A stretch of DNA of 8,929 bases from Sphingobacterium thalpophilum (lineage in GTDB: Bacteria; Bacteroidota; Bacteroidia; Flavobacteriales; Flavobacteriaceae), in assembly GCA_943325255.2 (NCBI GenBank), contig CALPOS020000076.1:1-8929 (forward strand). The letters run 5' to 3'. This document shows, one piece after another, positions 1 to 7,352 of this stretch. The translations under genes and the position numbers were made by a program. Each line of letters begins with the position of its first letter. Within the stretch, counting starts at the first letter, position 1. Below the pieces are notes generated by a model. That model was not told the DNA's origin. It made no database searches and was given only the letters and a program-made list of their open reading frames with translations.

Positions 1-1305
1 CCATGTGTAGTTTATGCTGTTCACACTTGGATTCAAATTAAATGCTAAACCACTGCAAATTGTAGTTGTTTGATTTGAAATCACCGGCTGTGAAATAGTA
101 TTTGAAGGTTGAGTGCCGGCTATCAATAAAAAATTAAAAAAAGCTCTTTGTGCAGCAACCCTTTCAGCAACAGTACTTCCATTGTTTGTGTTGTTTAAGT
201 TATGTCCACCTTGGTACATTACCATTCCTTTGTTACCGAAAGCTGGGCCATAAGCAACAGCCGCTGCTGGATTTGTTGGGAACAGATAACTTACATCCGG
301 ATTTGGCCGGGTATTAATGTAATTAGGGTCATACACTGCAACAGAAGTTGATGCACGCCATGTTGTTTTAGGTAAATAGATTTCCTCGGAACCACTCGCT
401 GTTGCATTATCTAAAATGCCCATAAATTGCATTGCTGGGTTTCCTGAATCTCGATAGGTGTAGGGAGGCGCGGGGTCATTATGATCTGTCCACAACACCA
501 GTCCGGTAGAACTCAAAAAATTACAGCCAGGTATGTTCTCTATAGCACTAACGGCATGACAACTAGCCCACATGGCCCCACCATTATTGATAAAGTTTTG
601 CAATCCGACTACAAATGAAGCATCCCAATCTTGAGGGTCAGCGTGAGGTAGAATATAAATATCTTGTGTTCCAATGGTGCTTCCACATGATGGCAATTCT
701 GTTGGGTCTGAATTAATCTGATAGGAGCTAGAAGGTACTCCCGCATTAGCATAATATGGAATAATTCTCGTGTCATTAGCTGCATCCAAGAAAGCTCTTG
801 GCCAAATCGTTAGTGTTCTGTATATCGGTGCACTAAAACTGGTGGTAGTAGGACCGTCTACTACAAGTCCTACATTTGCAGCTTTCCACGAATTAATTAT
901 TGGAACTGCTGCTGGATAAGTAAAAGTGTTAATAATAAAAGAACCTCCTCTGTAGGCTTTATTACCATTGGCTGCCGTCGTAGCGTAAAAATCGATACCA
1001 TCTTTCGCTTTTGTAGGTTCGATAGCCCAATTTACTGGAATTCCCGCATTTATCAAAGCATATACTAACCCATATGGTTTTAAACCGTTGTTAATCGTCT
1101 GAGTTGTTTGTCCCATGTCGATTATGTAAACTCCAGCTGGAAAACTGGTCGTTATTGTAGCAGCCGCCTCTCCATAATCGCCAAAATCCCGATTGGCATA
1201 TGTGCTGGGGCATACAAGTAAAAAAAGATACAGTGTTAAGCTATAAAAGTGACATTTAAAAAAACGGTAGTCACATACCGTAGTGGCATTTAATTTTTGA
1301 TTCAT
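1..1305 (-). CDS. Large secreted protein, N-terminal part (signal peptide, amidotransferase-like region, start of PKD-like repeat); 3' end outside window
   Basis: An uninterrupted reading frame of 435 codons runs from the ATG at 1303-1305 to the left edge, so the C-terminus is missing. Residues about 20-37 (FYSLTLYLFLLVCPSTYA) form a signal peptide with likely cleavage after A37, so the product is exported. Residues about 58-395 alternate strands and helices. They include a glycine-rich turn followed by WASCHAVSAIE (C249, H250) and later GKGMVMYQGGH (359-368). This arrangement resembles class I glutamine-amidotransferase/ThuA-type folds. From about residue 400 the sequence becomes the start of a repeat of the type ICSG-x-x-F...Y-T-W (417-435), the pattern of PKD-like modules in large flavobacterial surface proteins. 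Such proteins usually end in a type IX secretion sorting domain, but that end is not visible here. The signal peptide and frame are seen directly; the fold assignment and secretion route are inference. The substrate is unknown. A good promoter lies just upstream. Confidence 0.85.
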   Translation of the reverse strand, partial: MNQKLNATTVCDYRFFKCHFYSLTLYLFLLVCPSTYANRDFGDYGEAAATITTSFPAGVYIIDMGQTTQTINNGLKPYGLVYALINAGIPVNWAIEPTKAKDGIDFYATTAANGNKAYRGGSFIINTFTYPAAVPIINSWKAANVGLVVDGPTTTSFSAPIYRTLTIWPRAFLDAANDTRIIPYYANAGVPSSSYQINSDPTELPSCGSTIGTQDIYILPHADPQDWDASFVVGLQNFINNGGAMWASCHAVSAIENIPGCNFLSSTGLVLWTDHNDPAPPYTYRDSGNPAMQFMGILDNATASGSEEIYLPKTTWRASTSVAVYDPNYINTRPNPDVSYLFPTNPAAAVAYGPAFGNKGMVMYQGGHNLNNTNNGSTVAERVAAQRAFFNFLLIAGTQPSNTISQPVISNQTTTICSGLAFNLNPSVNSINYTW

Positions 1306-1333
1306 TTGGTTTAAGCATTATAATTTGGTGCAG

Positions 1334-1364
1334 CAAATATATTTTCGTAATTTCTTGCTTCCAA
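1334..1364 (-). promoter_or_regulatory. Bacteroidota-type promoter for the minus-strand secreted protein gene
   Basis: On the minus strand a TTG (1362-1364) is followed after exactly 20 bases by TATATTTG (1334-1341). This matches the Flavobacterium/Bacteroides consensus of TTG, 17-23 bases, then TAnnTTTG. The start site expected a few bases downstream leaves a leader of roughly 20 bases before the ATG at 1305, normal for this phylum. The leader is A-rich with no Shine-Dalgarno sequence. Confidence 0.65.
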
Positions 1365-1559
1365 GTTTTATAGGTAACTAACCCGAATAATCGATGAAGT
1401 GTCGGGAAACACTAAGACGTATTCTTTTTTGTTCAAAAAGTACTGATTACTAGTGCTTTACGAAAAATTTATAAAATGCATTTTGTCGATTTTTTTTACC
1501 TTTTGTAGTCTTTTTTGATTATTAGAAGCATTAGCAAAAGTATTCCACCATTATTTTAT

Positions 1560-1567
1560 TACTTTTG
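1560..1567 (+). promoter_or_regulatory. Candidate -7 element upstream of the TPR gene
   Basis: TACTTTTG matches the Bacteroidota -7 consensus TAnnTTTG and sits 17 bases before the ATG at 1585, which predicts a very short leader. No TTG lies at the expected 17-23 base distance upstream; the nearest partial match is TTA at 1531-1533, 26 bases away. The assignment therefore rests on the -7 box and its position. This promoter would serve the TPR-Mpl pair. Confidence 0.4.
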
Positions 1568-1584
1568 AAACACATTTTTCTCAA

Positions 1585-2283
1585 ATGAAATATTTACTTT
1601 TTATTTTAATAATTTTACCGATGTCAATCTTGGCCCAATCGACTTTTGAGAATGGAGAAAAATGTTTCAAGTCAGGGAAATATGAACTCGCAAGAAATTA
1701 TTTTGAGACTTCATTACAACAAAATCCCAACGATTTAAATACAATCGAATATTTGGGGGATATTGAGTGTCATTATAAAAAATGGGAAGCTGCGGTTCCT
1801 TTCTACCTCAAACTCACAAAATTGAAACCTAATAATGCCGAATTCTTTTACAAATACGGCGGTGCAATGGGTATGCAAGCGAAAGAAGCTAATAAGTTCA
1901 AAGCGCTTTCATTGCTTGATGATGTAAAAGTGGCATTCAAAAAAGCCATTCAACTCAATCCAAATCATGTTGGAGCACGTTGGGCATTGCTGGAAATATA
2001 CATTCAATTGCCAGGAATTGTTGGTGGAAGCGAGAGCAAAGCCAAAACATACGCTGATGAATTGCTTAAAATTTCACCTGTCGATGGCTACTTATCTAAA
2101 GGTCACATTGAAGAATACTTTAATAGATATGCTGCTGCTGAGAAATTCTATTTAAAAGCTATCGAAATTGGAAATTCAAAAACTACTTATCAAAAATTAG
2201 CTGATTTATATAAAAACAAAATGGCGCAACCAGAAAAAGCGAAAAAAGTTTGGGCTGCCTATCACGAAAAAAACAAATCCTAA
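1585..2283 (+). CDS. Exported tetratricopeptide-repeat protein
   Basis: The 232-residue product has a signal peptide (residues 1-17, hydrophobic core LLFILIILPMSILA, cleavage before Q18), so it should act in the periplasm or at the outer membrane. The rest is a TPR solenoid. Repeat-like helix pairs are visible at about 19-50 (ENGEKCFKSGKYELARNYF), 52-84 (YLGDIECHYKKWEAAVPFY), 110-130 (VAFKKAIQLNPNHVGARWAL) and 180-215 (AAAEKFYLKAIEIG). A segment PGIVGGSESKA, in an insertion between repeats, is a signature I associate with a wider family of exported TPR proteins that also occurs outside Bacteroidota. TPR proteins scaffold protein-protein contacts; no partner or enzymatic role can be read here. 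The stop codon is followed at once by the Mpl ATG (TAAATG), so the two genes are almost certainly cotranscribed, which hints at an envelope-related role without proving one. Confidence 0.88.
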   Translation: MKYLLFILIILPMSILAQSTFENGEKCFKSGKYELARNYFETSLQQNPNDLNTIEYLGDIECHYKKWEAAVPFYLKLTKLKPNNAEFFYKYGGAMGMQAKEANKFKALSLLDDVKVAFKKAIQLNPNHVGARWALLEIYIQLPGIVGGSESKAKTYADELLKISPVDGYLSKGHIEEYFNRYAAAEKFYLKAIEIGNSKTTYQKLADLYKNKMAQPEKAKKVWAAYHEKNKS

Positions 2284-3639
2284 ATGCGTACACATTTTAT
2301 AGCAATAGGCGGAAGTGCGATGCACAATCTTGCCTTAGCACTGCACAACAAAGGTTATCAAGTTACAGGAAGCGACGATGCTATATTTGAACCATCAAGA
2401 ACTCGTCTTGAGAAAAAAGGATTGCTTCCTCAAGAAATGGGTTGGTTTCCTGGAAAAATTACAGTAGATATTGAAGCAGTAATATTAGGAATGCATGCCA
2501 AAGCAGACAATCCTGAATTATTGAAAGCACAGGAATTGGGATTGAAAATCTATTCCTATCCCGAGTTCTTGTACGAACAGTCGAAAAACAAAACCCGCGT
2601 AGTTATTGGTGGTTCTCATGGAAAAACGACCATCACTTCGATGATTTTGCACGTGATGCATTACCACAATATTCAAGTCGATTATATGGTGGGCGCACAA
2701 CTCGAAGGTTTTGACACTATGGTTCACCTGACCGAAGAAAATGATTTTATTGTATTAGAAGGTGATGAGTATTTGTCTTCACCAATGGATCGTCGACCGA
2801 AATTTCACCTGTATCATCCCAATATTGCCTTAATTTCTGGAATTGCTTGGGATCATATTAATGTGTTTCCCACGTATGAAAATTACGTCAATCAGTTCGA
2901 AGTTTTTATTCAATTGATTACCAACGGTGGCATTTTAGTTTATAACGAAGACGACTCTGAAGTAAAAAGAGTAGCAGAAGCAGCGACGAATCCAATTCGA
3001 AAATTACCTTATTCGACACCAAAATATAGAGTCGAGAATGGCGTCACTTTATTGTCGACTCCAGAAGGTGATATGCCCATTGAAGTATTTGGAGCACACA
3101 ATCTCAACAATCTCGCTGGCGCCAAATGGATTTGCCAAAATATGGGCGTGGATGAAGCTGATTTTTATGAAGCCATTGCCTCTTTTAAAGGTGCGTCTAA
3201 AAGATTAGAAAAAATAGCAGAAAGTAAAAACAAAGTCGCTTATAAAGATTTTGCGCATTCACCGAGTAAAGTGGCAGCAACAACGAAGGCTGTTAAAGAA
3301 CAATATCCTGACAGAACGGTCATCGCTTGCTTAGAGTTGCACACTTATAGCAGTTTGAACGCAGAATTTCTAAAAGAATACCAAGGTGCATTAGAATATG
3401 CTGATGTAGCGGTTGTTTTTTATTCGCCGGACGCTGTAAAAATAAAACAATTGGAAGAAGTTACTTACGAACAAATTGCCACTTCATTTAATAGAAATGA
3501 TTTGATAATCTACACCAATCCGAAAGATTTTAAAGACTACCTTTTCAATTTGAATCTTGATAATTCAGCACTATTATTAATGAGTTCGGGTAATTACGGA
3601 GGATTAAATTTTGATGAGGTAAAAGCACTAGTGAGTTAA
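2284..3639 (+). CDS. mpl: Mur ligase, UDP-N-acetylmuramate:L-alanyl-gamma-D-glutamyl-meso-diaminopimelate ligase (Mpl type)
   Basis: This 451-residue ATP-dependent ligase of the Mur family is expected to attach the recycled tripeptide L-Ala-D-Glu-mDAP to UDP-MurNAc in the cytoplasm, returning cell-wall fragments to peptidoglycan synthesis. It starts with a UDP-sugar-binding Rossmann segment (HFIAIGGSAMHNLALAL, with VTGSD shortly after), followed by the ATP-binding loop GGSHGKTT at 109-116, LEGDEY at 158-163, WDHINVF around D190-H191, and the C-terminal-domain motif KDFAHSPSK around D322-H325. Length and the short N-terminus fit Mpl better than MurC, which has the same layout and is the main alternative. 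Flavobacterial copies are often annotated only as 'peptidoglycan synthetase'. The gene begins immediately after the TPR stop codon, so translation is probably coupled. No frameshift or missing motif is apparent. Confidence 0.88.
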   Translation: MRTHFIAIGGSAMHNLALALHNKGYQVTGSDDAIFEPSRTRLEKKGLLPQEMGWFPGKITVDIEAVILGMHAKADNPELLKAQELGLKIYSYPEFLYEQSKNKTRVVIGGSHGKTTITSMILHVMHYHNIQVDYMVGAQLEGFDTMVHLTEENDFIVLEGDEYLSSPMDRRPKFHLYHPNIALISGIAWDHINVFPTYENYVNQFEVFIQLITNGGILVYNEDDSEVKRVAEAATNPIRKLPYSTPKYRVENGVTLLSTPEGDMPIEVFGAHNLNNLAGAKWICQNMGVDEADFYEAIASFKGASKRLEKIAESKNKVAYKDFAHSPSKVAATTKAVKEQYPDRTVIACLELHTYSSLNAEFLKEYQGALEYADVAVVFYSPDAVKIKQLEEVTYEQIATSFNRNDLIIYTNPKDFKDYLFNLNLDNSALLLMSSGNYGGLNFDEVKALVS

Positions 3640-3705
3640 AATCATATAACTTTTGGTTGGTATTTCTAAGTTAAGATAAAGTTTGTACTTTTATCCTTGC
3701 GGAAT

Positions 3706-3733
3706 CAACAACCGACAACCAACAACCGACAAC
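3706..3733. repeat. Heptamer-periodic tandem repeat before radC
   Basis: The 14-base unit CAACAACCGACAAC occurs twice in perfect tandem, and each unit is itself two related heptamers ending in CAAC. It lies in the 114-bp spacer between mpl and radC, 20 bases before the radC start codon, so it probably falls in the radC leader. Similar period-7 arrays occur at 5923-5972 and 7661-7688. Confidence 0.75.
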
Positions 3734-3753
3734 TAATCTAAACGCCATACAAC

Positions 3754-4449
3754 ATGTCTGAAAACACTTATTTCCCCATTCGCCATTGGTCTGAAGACGA
3801 CCGCCCGCGCGAAAAATTACTCCTCAAAGGCAAAGCTGCACTCAGCGACGCCGAATTAATTGCTATTCTTATTGGTTCCGGGAGCCGGAACGAATCTGCA
3901 GTTGATTTAAGCAAACGAATTCTAAAAAGTGTCGATAACAACCTGAATGCTTTAGGAAAATCTACCATTAATCAATTGCTACAATTCAAAGGAATCGGCG
4001 AAGCCAAAGCCATTACCATTCAAGCCGCTATGGAATTGGGTAGAAGGCGACGCTCAGAAGAAGCGGTAGAATTGTTCAAAATTACTTCTAGTCAAGCCGT
4101 ATTTGATGTCATGCAACCACTCATTGGCGAGCTAGCACACGAAGAGTTTTGGATCATTTATCTAAATAACGCCAACAAAATCATGTCCAAATTTCAGTTG
4201 AGCAAAGGTGGAATTACCGGAACTTTAGTTGACGTTCGTTTGGTTTTCAAAACAGCATTATCTCAGGGAGCTGTTGGATTAATACTTGTGCACAATCACC
4301 CATCAGGAACATTAAAACCCAGCGATTCCGATAAACAAATCACCCAAAAACTAAAAATTGCAGGAGAACAATTAGACATCAAAGTGTTGGATCATGTGAT
4401 TGTTACAGAGACGAACTATTTTTCTTTTTCTGATGAAGGAATTCTCTAG
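3754..4449 (+). CDS. radC: RadC family JAMM-domain protein
   Basis: The 231-residue product is a full-length RadC. The N-terminus carries the family signature RPREKLLLKGKAALSDAELIAILIGSG, followed by a helix-hairpin-helix DNA-binding motif around residues 76-92 (FKGIGEAKA). The C-terminal half is the JAMM/MPN metal-binding domain, with the conserved glutamate region HEEFW (E130/E131) and the complete metal motif H180-x-H182-P-S-G...D193. All metal ligands are present, so the domain should be able to bind zinc. RadC was once linked to DNA repair, but that role has been withdrawn and the true function remains unsettled. The gene has its own 114-bp upstream spacer and probably its own transcript; no promoter matching the full consensus was found there. 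The motif identification is direct, and the family assignment is very secure. Confidence 0.95.
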   Translation: MSENTYFPIRHWSEDDRPREKLLLKGKAALSDAELIAILIGSGSRNESAVDLSKRILKSVDNNLNALGKSTINQLLQFKGIGEAKAITIQAAMELGRRRRSEEAVELFKITSSQAVFDVMQPLIGELAHEEFWIIYLNNANKIMSKFQLSKGGITGTLVDVRLVFKTALSQGAVGLILVHNHPSGTLKPSDSDKQITQKLKIAGEQLDIKVLDHVIVTETNYFSFSDEGIL

Positions 4450-4479
4450 CGTTTTAGAATCTAAATAAAAAATCTTTCC

Positions 4480-4487
4480 GACTTTTG
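4480..4487 (+). promoter_or_regulatory. Weak candidate -7 element before the HAD nucleotidase gene
   Basis: GACTTTTG matches seven of eight positions of TAnnTTTG and sits 10 bases before the ATG at 4498. The same ACTTTTG core occurs at a similar distance before the TPR gene. There is no TTG at the expected upstream distance. If this is the promoter, transcripts would be nearly leaderless; the alternative is read-through from radC, 48 bases upstream. Confidence 0.25.
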
Positions 4488-4497
4488 CCACCATAAA

Positions 4498-5193
4498 ATG
4501 ATTCCAGTGAAAAACGAGATTACCCATATTTTTTTCGATTTAGATCATACCTTATGGGATTTTGATAAAAATTCGATACTTGCATTTGATAAGATATTTC
4601 AAAATGATTTTCCAACGGTCAATACTGATATGTTTATGGAGCATTACGTTCCAATTAATCAAGCGTGTTGGAAATTGTTTCAGGTTGATGCCATTTCACA
4701 CGAGGAATTGCGCTATCGGAGATTGAAAGATTCGTTTGATGCGATCAACATTGCAATCTCGGATGCACACATCGATCAGATTTCAGAAGATTATATTCGA
4801 TTTTTGCCCGATTTCAATCATTTGTTTGAGGACGCGCTCGAAGTGCTGGAGTATTTGAAAGAACGGTACGAATTGCATATTATCACCAATGGTTTTGCTG
4901 AAGTGCAATTCAAAAAAATTGCCAATTCCAATCTCGAACCTTATTTCAAAACAATCACCAATTCGGAAATGGCGGGAGCCAAAAAACCAAATCCTATTAT
5001 TTTTGAACATGCATTAAATAAAGCAAAAGCAATCAAAAATGAGAGCATCATGATTGGGGATTCTATAGACGCAGATGTCATAGGCGCACTCGATTTTGGA
5101 ATGAAAGCCCTTTTCTTTAATCCAAATCAAATTGAAGTGGAAGATTCCATTCCACAAATAACTACTTTAGCAGAACTTAAATTAATTTTCTAA
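4498..5193 (+). CDS. HAD-superfamily hydrolase, YjjG-like noncanonical pyrimidine nucleotidase
   Basis: The 231-residue soluble protein has all four haloacid-dehalogenase motifs: the nucleophile motif FFDLDHTLWDFD with D14 and D16, motif II around T130 (IITNG, 128-132), motif III lysine in AGAKKPNP (K162/K163), and motif IV MIGDSIDADVIGA (D188, D193). The segment between motifs I and II forms a helical C1 cap. The wording of the motifs (DLDHTLWDF, ITNGF, AKKPNP.IF) is that of the YjjG/TIGR02254 group, whose Escherichia coli member dephosphorylates pyrimidine nucleotides and protects against mutagenic pyrimidine analogues. Substrate choice is inferred from family resemblance, and a generic phosphatase is possible. 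The downstream exported-protein gene starts directly at its stop codon (TAAATG), indicating an operon. The ATG is supported by its position just upstream of the first beta strand of the fold. Confidence 0.88.
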   Translation: MIPVKNEITHIFFDLDHTLWDFDKNSILAFDKIFQNDFPTVNTDMFMEHYVPINQACWKLFQVDAISHEELRYRRLKDSFDAINIAISDAHIDQISEDYIRFLPDFNHLFEDALEVLEYLKERYELHIITNGFAEVQFKKIANSNLEPYFKTITNSEMAGAKKPNPIIFEHALNKAKAIKNESIMIGDSIDADVIGALDFGMKALFFNPNQIEVEDSIPQITTLAELKLIF

Positions 5194-5922
5194 ATGAAAA
5201 AATTGTTCGTTCTGTTGCTGTTGTTTTGTGCAAATCTATTGGTAGCTCAGTTGTCAGTCAATCAATATCAGTATGTCATTGTGCCTGCTCAATTTGATTT
5301 TCTGCGAGAAAAAGATGAATACCGATTGAATAACCTCACAAAATTATTGTTTGAAAAATACGGATTTAAAGTGTTTTTAGACACCGATCCATTGCCAGAG
5401 GAAATCACGGATTCCAATTGTGATAAACTTTATGCAGATGTAATCAGTACGGGCAACTTTACAAGGACGAAATTACAGGTGATTTTGAAAGACTGTAAAA
5501 AAAATACGGTTTTCGCGTCAACTGTTGGTACAAGCAAAGAAAAAGAATACAAAGTTGCGTACACACAAGCGTTGCGAGCTGCTTTCCAATCTTTTGATGC
5601 CTTGCAATATGTTTATACGCCAAAACAGAAAAATAGTGAAATTCAAAAATCGGACGAGTCGGTCAATCGCACAGTAATTCTCAGAGAAACCTTTGAAGAA
5701 AATACAGCAATGCTATACGCACAGACTATTTCCAATGGATTTCAATTAGTAGATGCCACTCCAAAAGTAGTGATGACGATTTATAAAACTTCCAATTCAG
5801 GTGCTTTTTTAGCTACCAAAGGAACCACGCAAGGCGTCTTAATAATGAATGACAATCAATGGTTTTTCGAATATTATGAAAGCGAAAAATTAGTTTCGGA
5901 AAATGTAAATGTAAAATTCTAA
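5194..5922 (+). CDS. Exported protein of unknown function
   Basis: I do not recognise this 242-residue protein. It begins with a clear signal peptide (MKKLFVLLLLFCANLLVA, cleavage before Q19), so it is exported. The cysteine at position 12 lies inside the hydrophobic core and does not fit a lipobox. The mature part opens with YVIVPAQFDFLREKDEYRLNNLTKLLFEKYGF and continues LDTDPLP...DCDKLYADV-like residues; it looks like a small alpha/beta domain, followed after about residue 140 by a polar linker (YTPKQKNSEIQKSDESVN) and a second domain of mostly beta character ending in EYYESEKLVSENVNVKF. The second domain (AQTISNGFQLVDATPKVVMTIYKTSNSGAFLATKG) has the rhythm of a small antiparallel sheet. 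It is translated directly after the HAD nucleotidase (TAAATG), although a periplasmic location makes a shared biochemical step unlikely. Probably lineage-restricted. Confidence is high that the gene is real, low on function. Confidence 0.82.
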   Translation: MKKLFVLLLLFCANLLVAQLSVNQYQYVIVPAQFDFLREKDEYRLNNLTKLLFEKYGFKVFLDTDPLPEEITDSNCDKLYADVISTGNFTRTKLQVILKDCKKNTVFASTVGTSKEKEYKVAYTQALRAAFQSFDALQYVYTPKQKNSEIQKSDESVNRTVILRETFEENTAMLYAQTISNGFQLVDATPKVVMTIYKTSNSGAFLATKGTTQGVLIMNDNQWFFEYYESEKLVSENVNVKF

Positions 5923-5972
5923 CTTACACCCTACAACTTACACCCTACAACCGCTAACTTACACCCCAGAAC
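5923..5972. repeat. Heptamer-periodic tandem repeat in the convergent spacer before rarA's end
   Basis: The 14-base unit CTTACACCCTACAA is repeated exactly twice (5923-5936, 5937-5950), then a 7-base insert (CCGCTAA) and a degenerate third unit follow to about 5972. The whole array keeps a period of 7. It fills almost the entire 52-bp spacer between the end of the exported-protein gene and the end of rarA, which run toward each other, and leaves no room for a hairpin terminator. Confidence 0.75.
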
Positions 5973-5974
5973 CC

Positions 5975-7252
5975 TCAATACCCATATTTATCTTTCCATC
6001 GATTTTTTAAGAATTCCCTACTTCCATTTTCTCGATTGTTATTTCCTGGTTCGTAAAAAGTAGTATTCGCAATCGCATCTGGCAAAAATTCCTGCTCCGC
6101 AAAATTATTCGCAAAGTCGTGAGAATATTTATATTCGTCGCCATATCCTATTTCCTTCATCAACTTGGTTGGTGCATTGCGCAACGGAATCGGAACTGGT
6201 AAATCTCCTGTATCTTTTACGACTTGTTGTGCATTGCCAATCGCCATATAGGAAGCGTTGCTTTTTGGGGATGTCGCCAAGTAAATCGCACATTGACTCA
6301 ACATAATGCGACTCTCCGGATAACCAATAGTTGAAACGGCTTGAAACGTATTGTTCGCCATGATAAAAGCTGTTGGATTCGCATTGCCAATGTCTTCACT
6401 AGACAAAATCAACATTCGTCTGGCAATAAATTTCACATCTTCGCCACCTTCAATCATCCGCGCCAACCAATATACTGCTGCATTCGGATCGCTTCCTCGA
6501 ATCGACTTAATGAATGCCGAAACAATATCGTAATGTTGTTCACCTGTCTTGTCATACAAAACGGTGTTCTGTTGCACGATTTGCAAAACGCGCTCGTTGG
6601 TGACCAAAATCTCGCTTTCATTCGACGCGTTTACGACCAGTTCAAAAATATTTAATAGTTTTCGCCCATCGCCGCCAGAAAGTCGCAACAGCGCTTCCGA
6701 TTCGCGGATTTCTATTTTTTTGGTTTTCAAAATGACGTCGGTCGCCATCGCACGCTCAAGCAAAAGTTCTAAATCAGATTTCGTAAATGGATTCAAAATA
6801 TACACCTGACAACGAGACAGTAAAGCAGGAATGACTTCAAAACTCGGGTTTTCGGTCGTGGCGCCAATTAAGGTAATCCATCCTTTTTCCACGGCAGCTA
6901 ATAAAGAATCTTGCTGCGATTTGCTAAAACGATGAATCTCATCAATAAACAAAATGGGGTTTTTTGCCGTAAACATGCCGCCACTTTGTTTCGCTTTTTC
7001 TATGACTTCTCGAATTTCCTTGACACCAGAATTAATAGCACTCAAAACATAAAAAGGGCGCTTCGATTCTTGGGCAATAATTTGTGCCAAAGTTGTTTTT
7101 CCTGTGCCAGGTGAACCCCAAAAAATCAACGAGGGAATGATGCCTTTTTCAATTTGCAAAGTCAAAGAACCTTTGGGACCAACCAAATGCAACTGGCTAA
7201 TGTAATCTTCGAGTTTTTGTGGGCGAATGCGTTCGGCTAAAGGTGCTTCCAT
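5975..7252 (-). CDS. rarA: Replication-associated recombination protein A (RarA/MgsA), AAA+ ATPase
   Basis: The 425-residue protein is a full-length member of the RarA/MgsA/WRNIP1 family, clamp-loader-like AAA+ ATPases that act at stalled replication forks. Visible motifs are ERIRPQKLEDYI near the N-terminus, Walker A GSPGTGKTT (46-54), Walker B LFIDEIHRF with D104-E105, sensor 1 GATTENPSF (N135), and the arginine-finger region LLSRCQVY (R147). Past the AAA+ core come the family's conserved C-terminal blocks GSDPNAAVYWLARMIEGGED and RRMLILSSEDIGNANP, which form the tetramerisation region. The start ATG is preceded by an A-rich leader, and the next in-frame candidates would remove conserved N-terminal residues. 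The gene is transcribed alone, convergent with the HAD/exported pair and divergent from the rhomboid gene. Its promoter is unclear: TATTTTTG at 7322-7329 (minus strand) matches the -7 box but lacks a TTG at the right distance. Confidence 0.95.
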   Translation of the reverse strand: MEAPLAERIRPQKLEDYISQLHLVGPKGSLTLQIEKGIIPSLIFWGSPGTGKTTLAQIIAQESKRPFYVLSAINSGVKEIREVIEKAKQSGGMFTAKNPILFIDEIHRFSKSQQDSLLAAVEKGWITLIGATTENPSFEVIPALLSRCQVYILNPFTKSDLELLLERAMATDVILKTKKIEIRESEALLRLSGGDGRKLLNIFELVVNASNESEILVTNERVLQIVQQNTVLYDKTGEQHYDIVSAFIKSIRGSDPNAAVYWLARMIEGGEDVKFIARRMLILSSEDIGNANPTAFIMANNTFQAVSTIGYPESRIMLSQCAIYLATSPKSNASYMAIGNAQQVVKDTGDLPVPIPLRNAPTKLMKEIGYGDEYKYSHDFANNFAEQEFLPDAIANTTFYEPGNNNRENGSREFLKNRWKDKYGY

Positions 7253-7352
7253 GCTTTTTTTACTTCAAAATTCGTTGTTGAATATTCAAAATTCTAAGTC
7301 GTAAAATTAGCCATAATTCTACAAAAATAGCTTTGTAATTTGTTGTATTTTT

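Noticed and set aside
1398..1440. Rho-independent terminator from the hairpins AGTGT/ACACT and CTTTTT/AAAAAG
   Set aside because: The region separates divergent genes, so no transcript needs ending here, and the stems are only five to six bases.
2518..2727. Minus-strand frame of 69 codons inside mpl
   Set aside because: It is antisense to the Mpl ATP-binding region and has no independent support; the same holds for small frames inside radC and the HAD gene.
2284..3639. MurC (UDP-MurNAc:L-alanine ligase)
   Set aside because: The fold is shared, but the short N-terminus, LEGDEY and DFAHSP wording and the length agree better with the Mpl-type flavobacterial ligase; the choice remains family-level inference.
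3646..3673. Terminator after mpl (TAACTT/AAGTTA)
   Set aside because: A six-base AT-rich stem with a 15-base loop and no following T-run is too weak to call.
6341..7114. Several plus-strand open frames of 60-104 codons inside rarA
   Set aside because: They lie entirely opposite a complete, motif-rich rarA gene, lack recognisable domains or leaders, and are the usual antisense shadows.
7266..7329. Promoter boxes for rarA (GAATTTTG twice, TATTTTTG once on the minus strand)
   Set aside because: Only TATTTTTG fits the -7 consensus fully and it has no TTG at the 17-23 base distance; the two GAATTTTG copies are 7-of-8 matches in AT-rich DNA.
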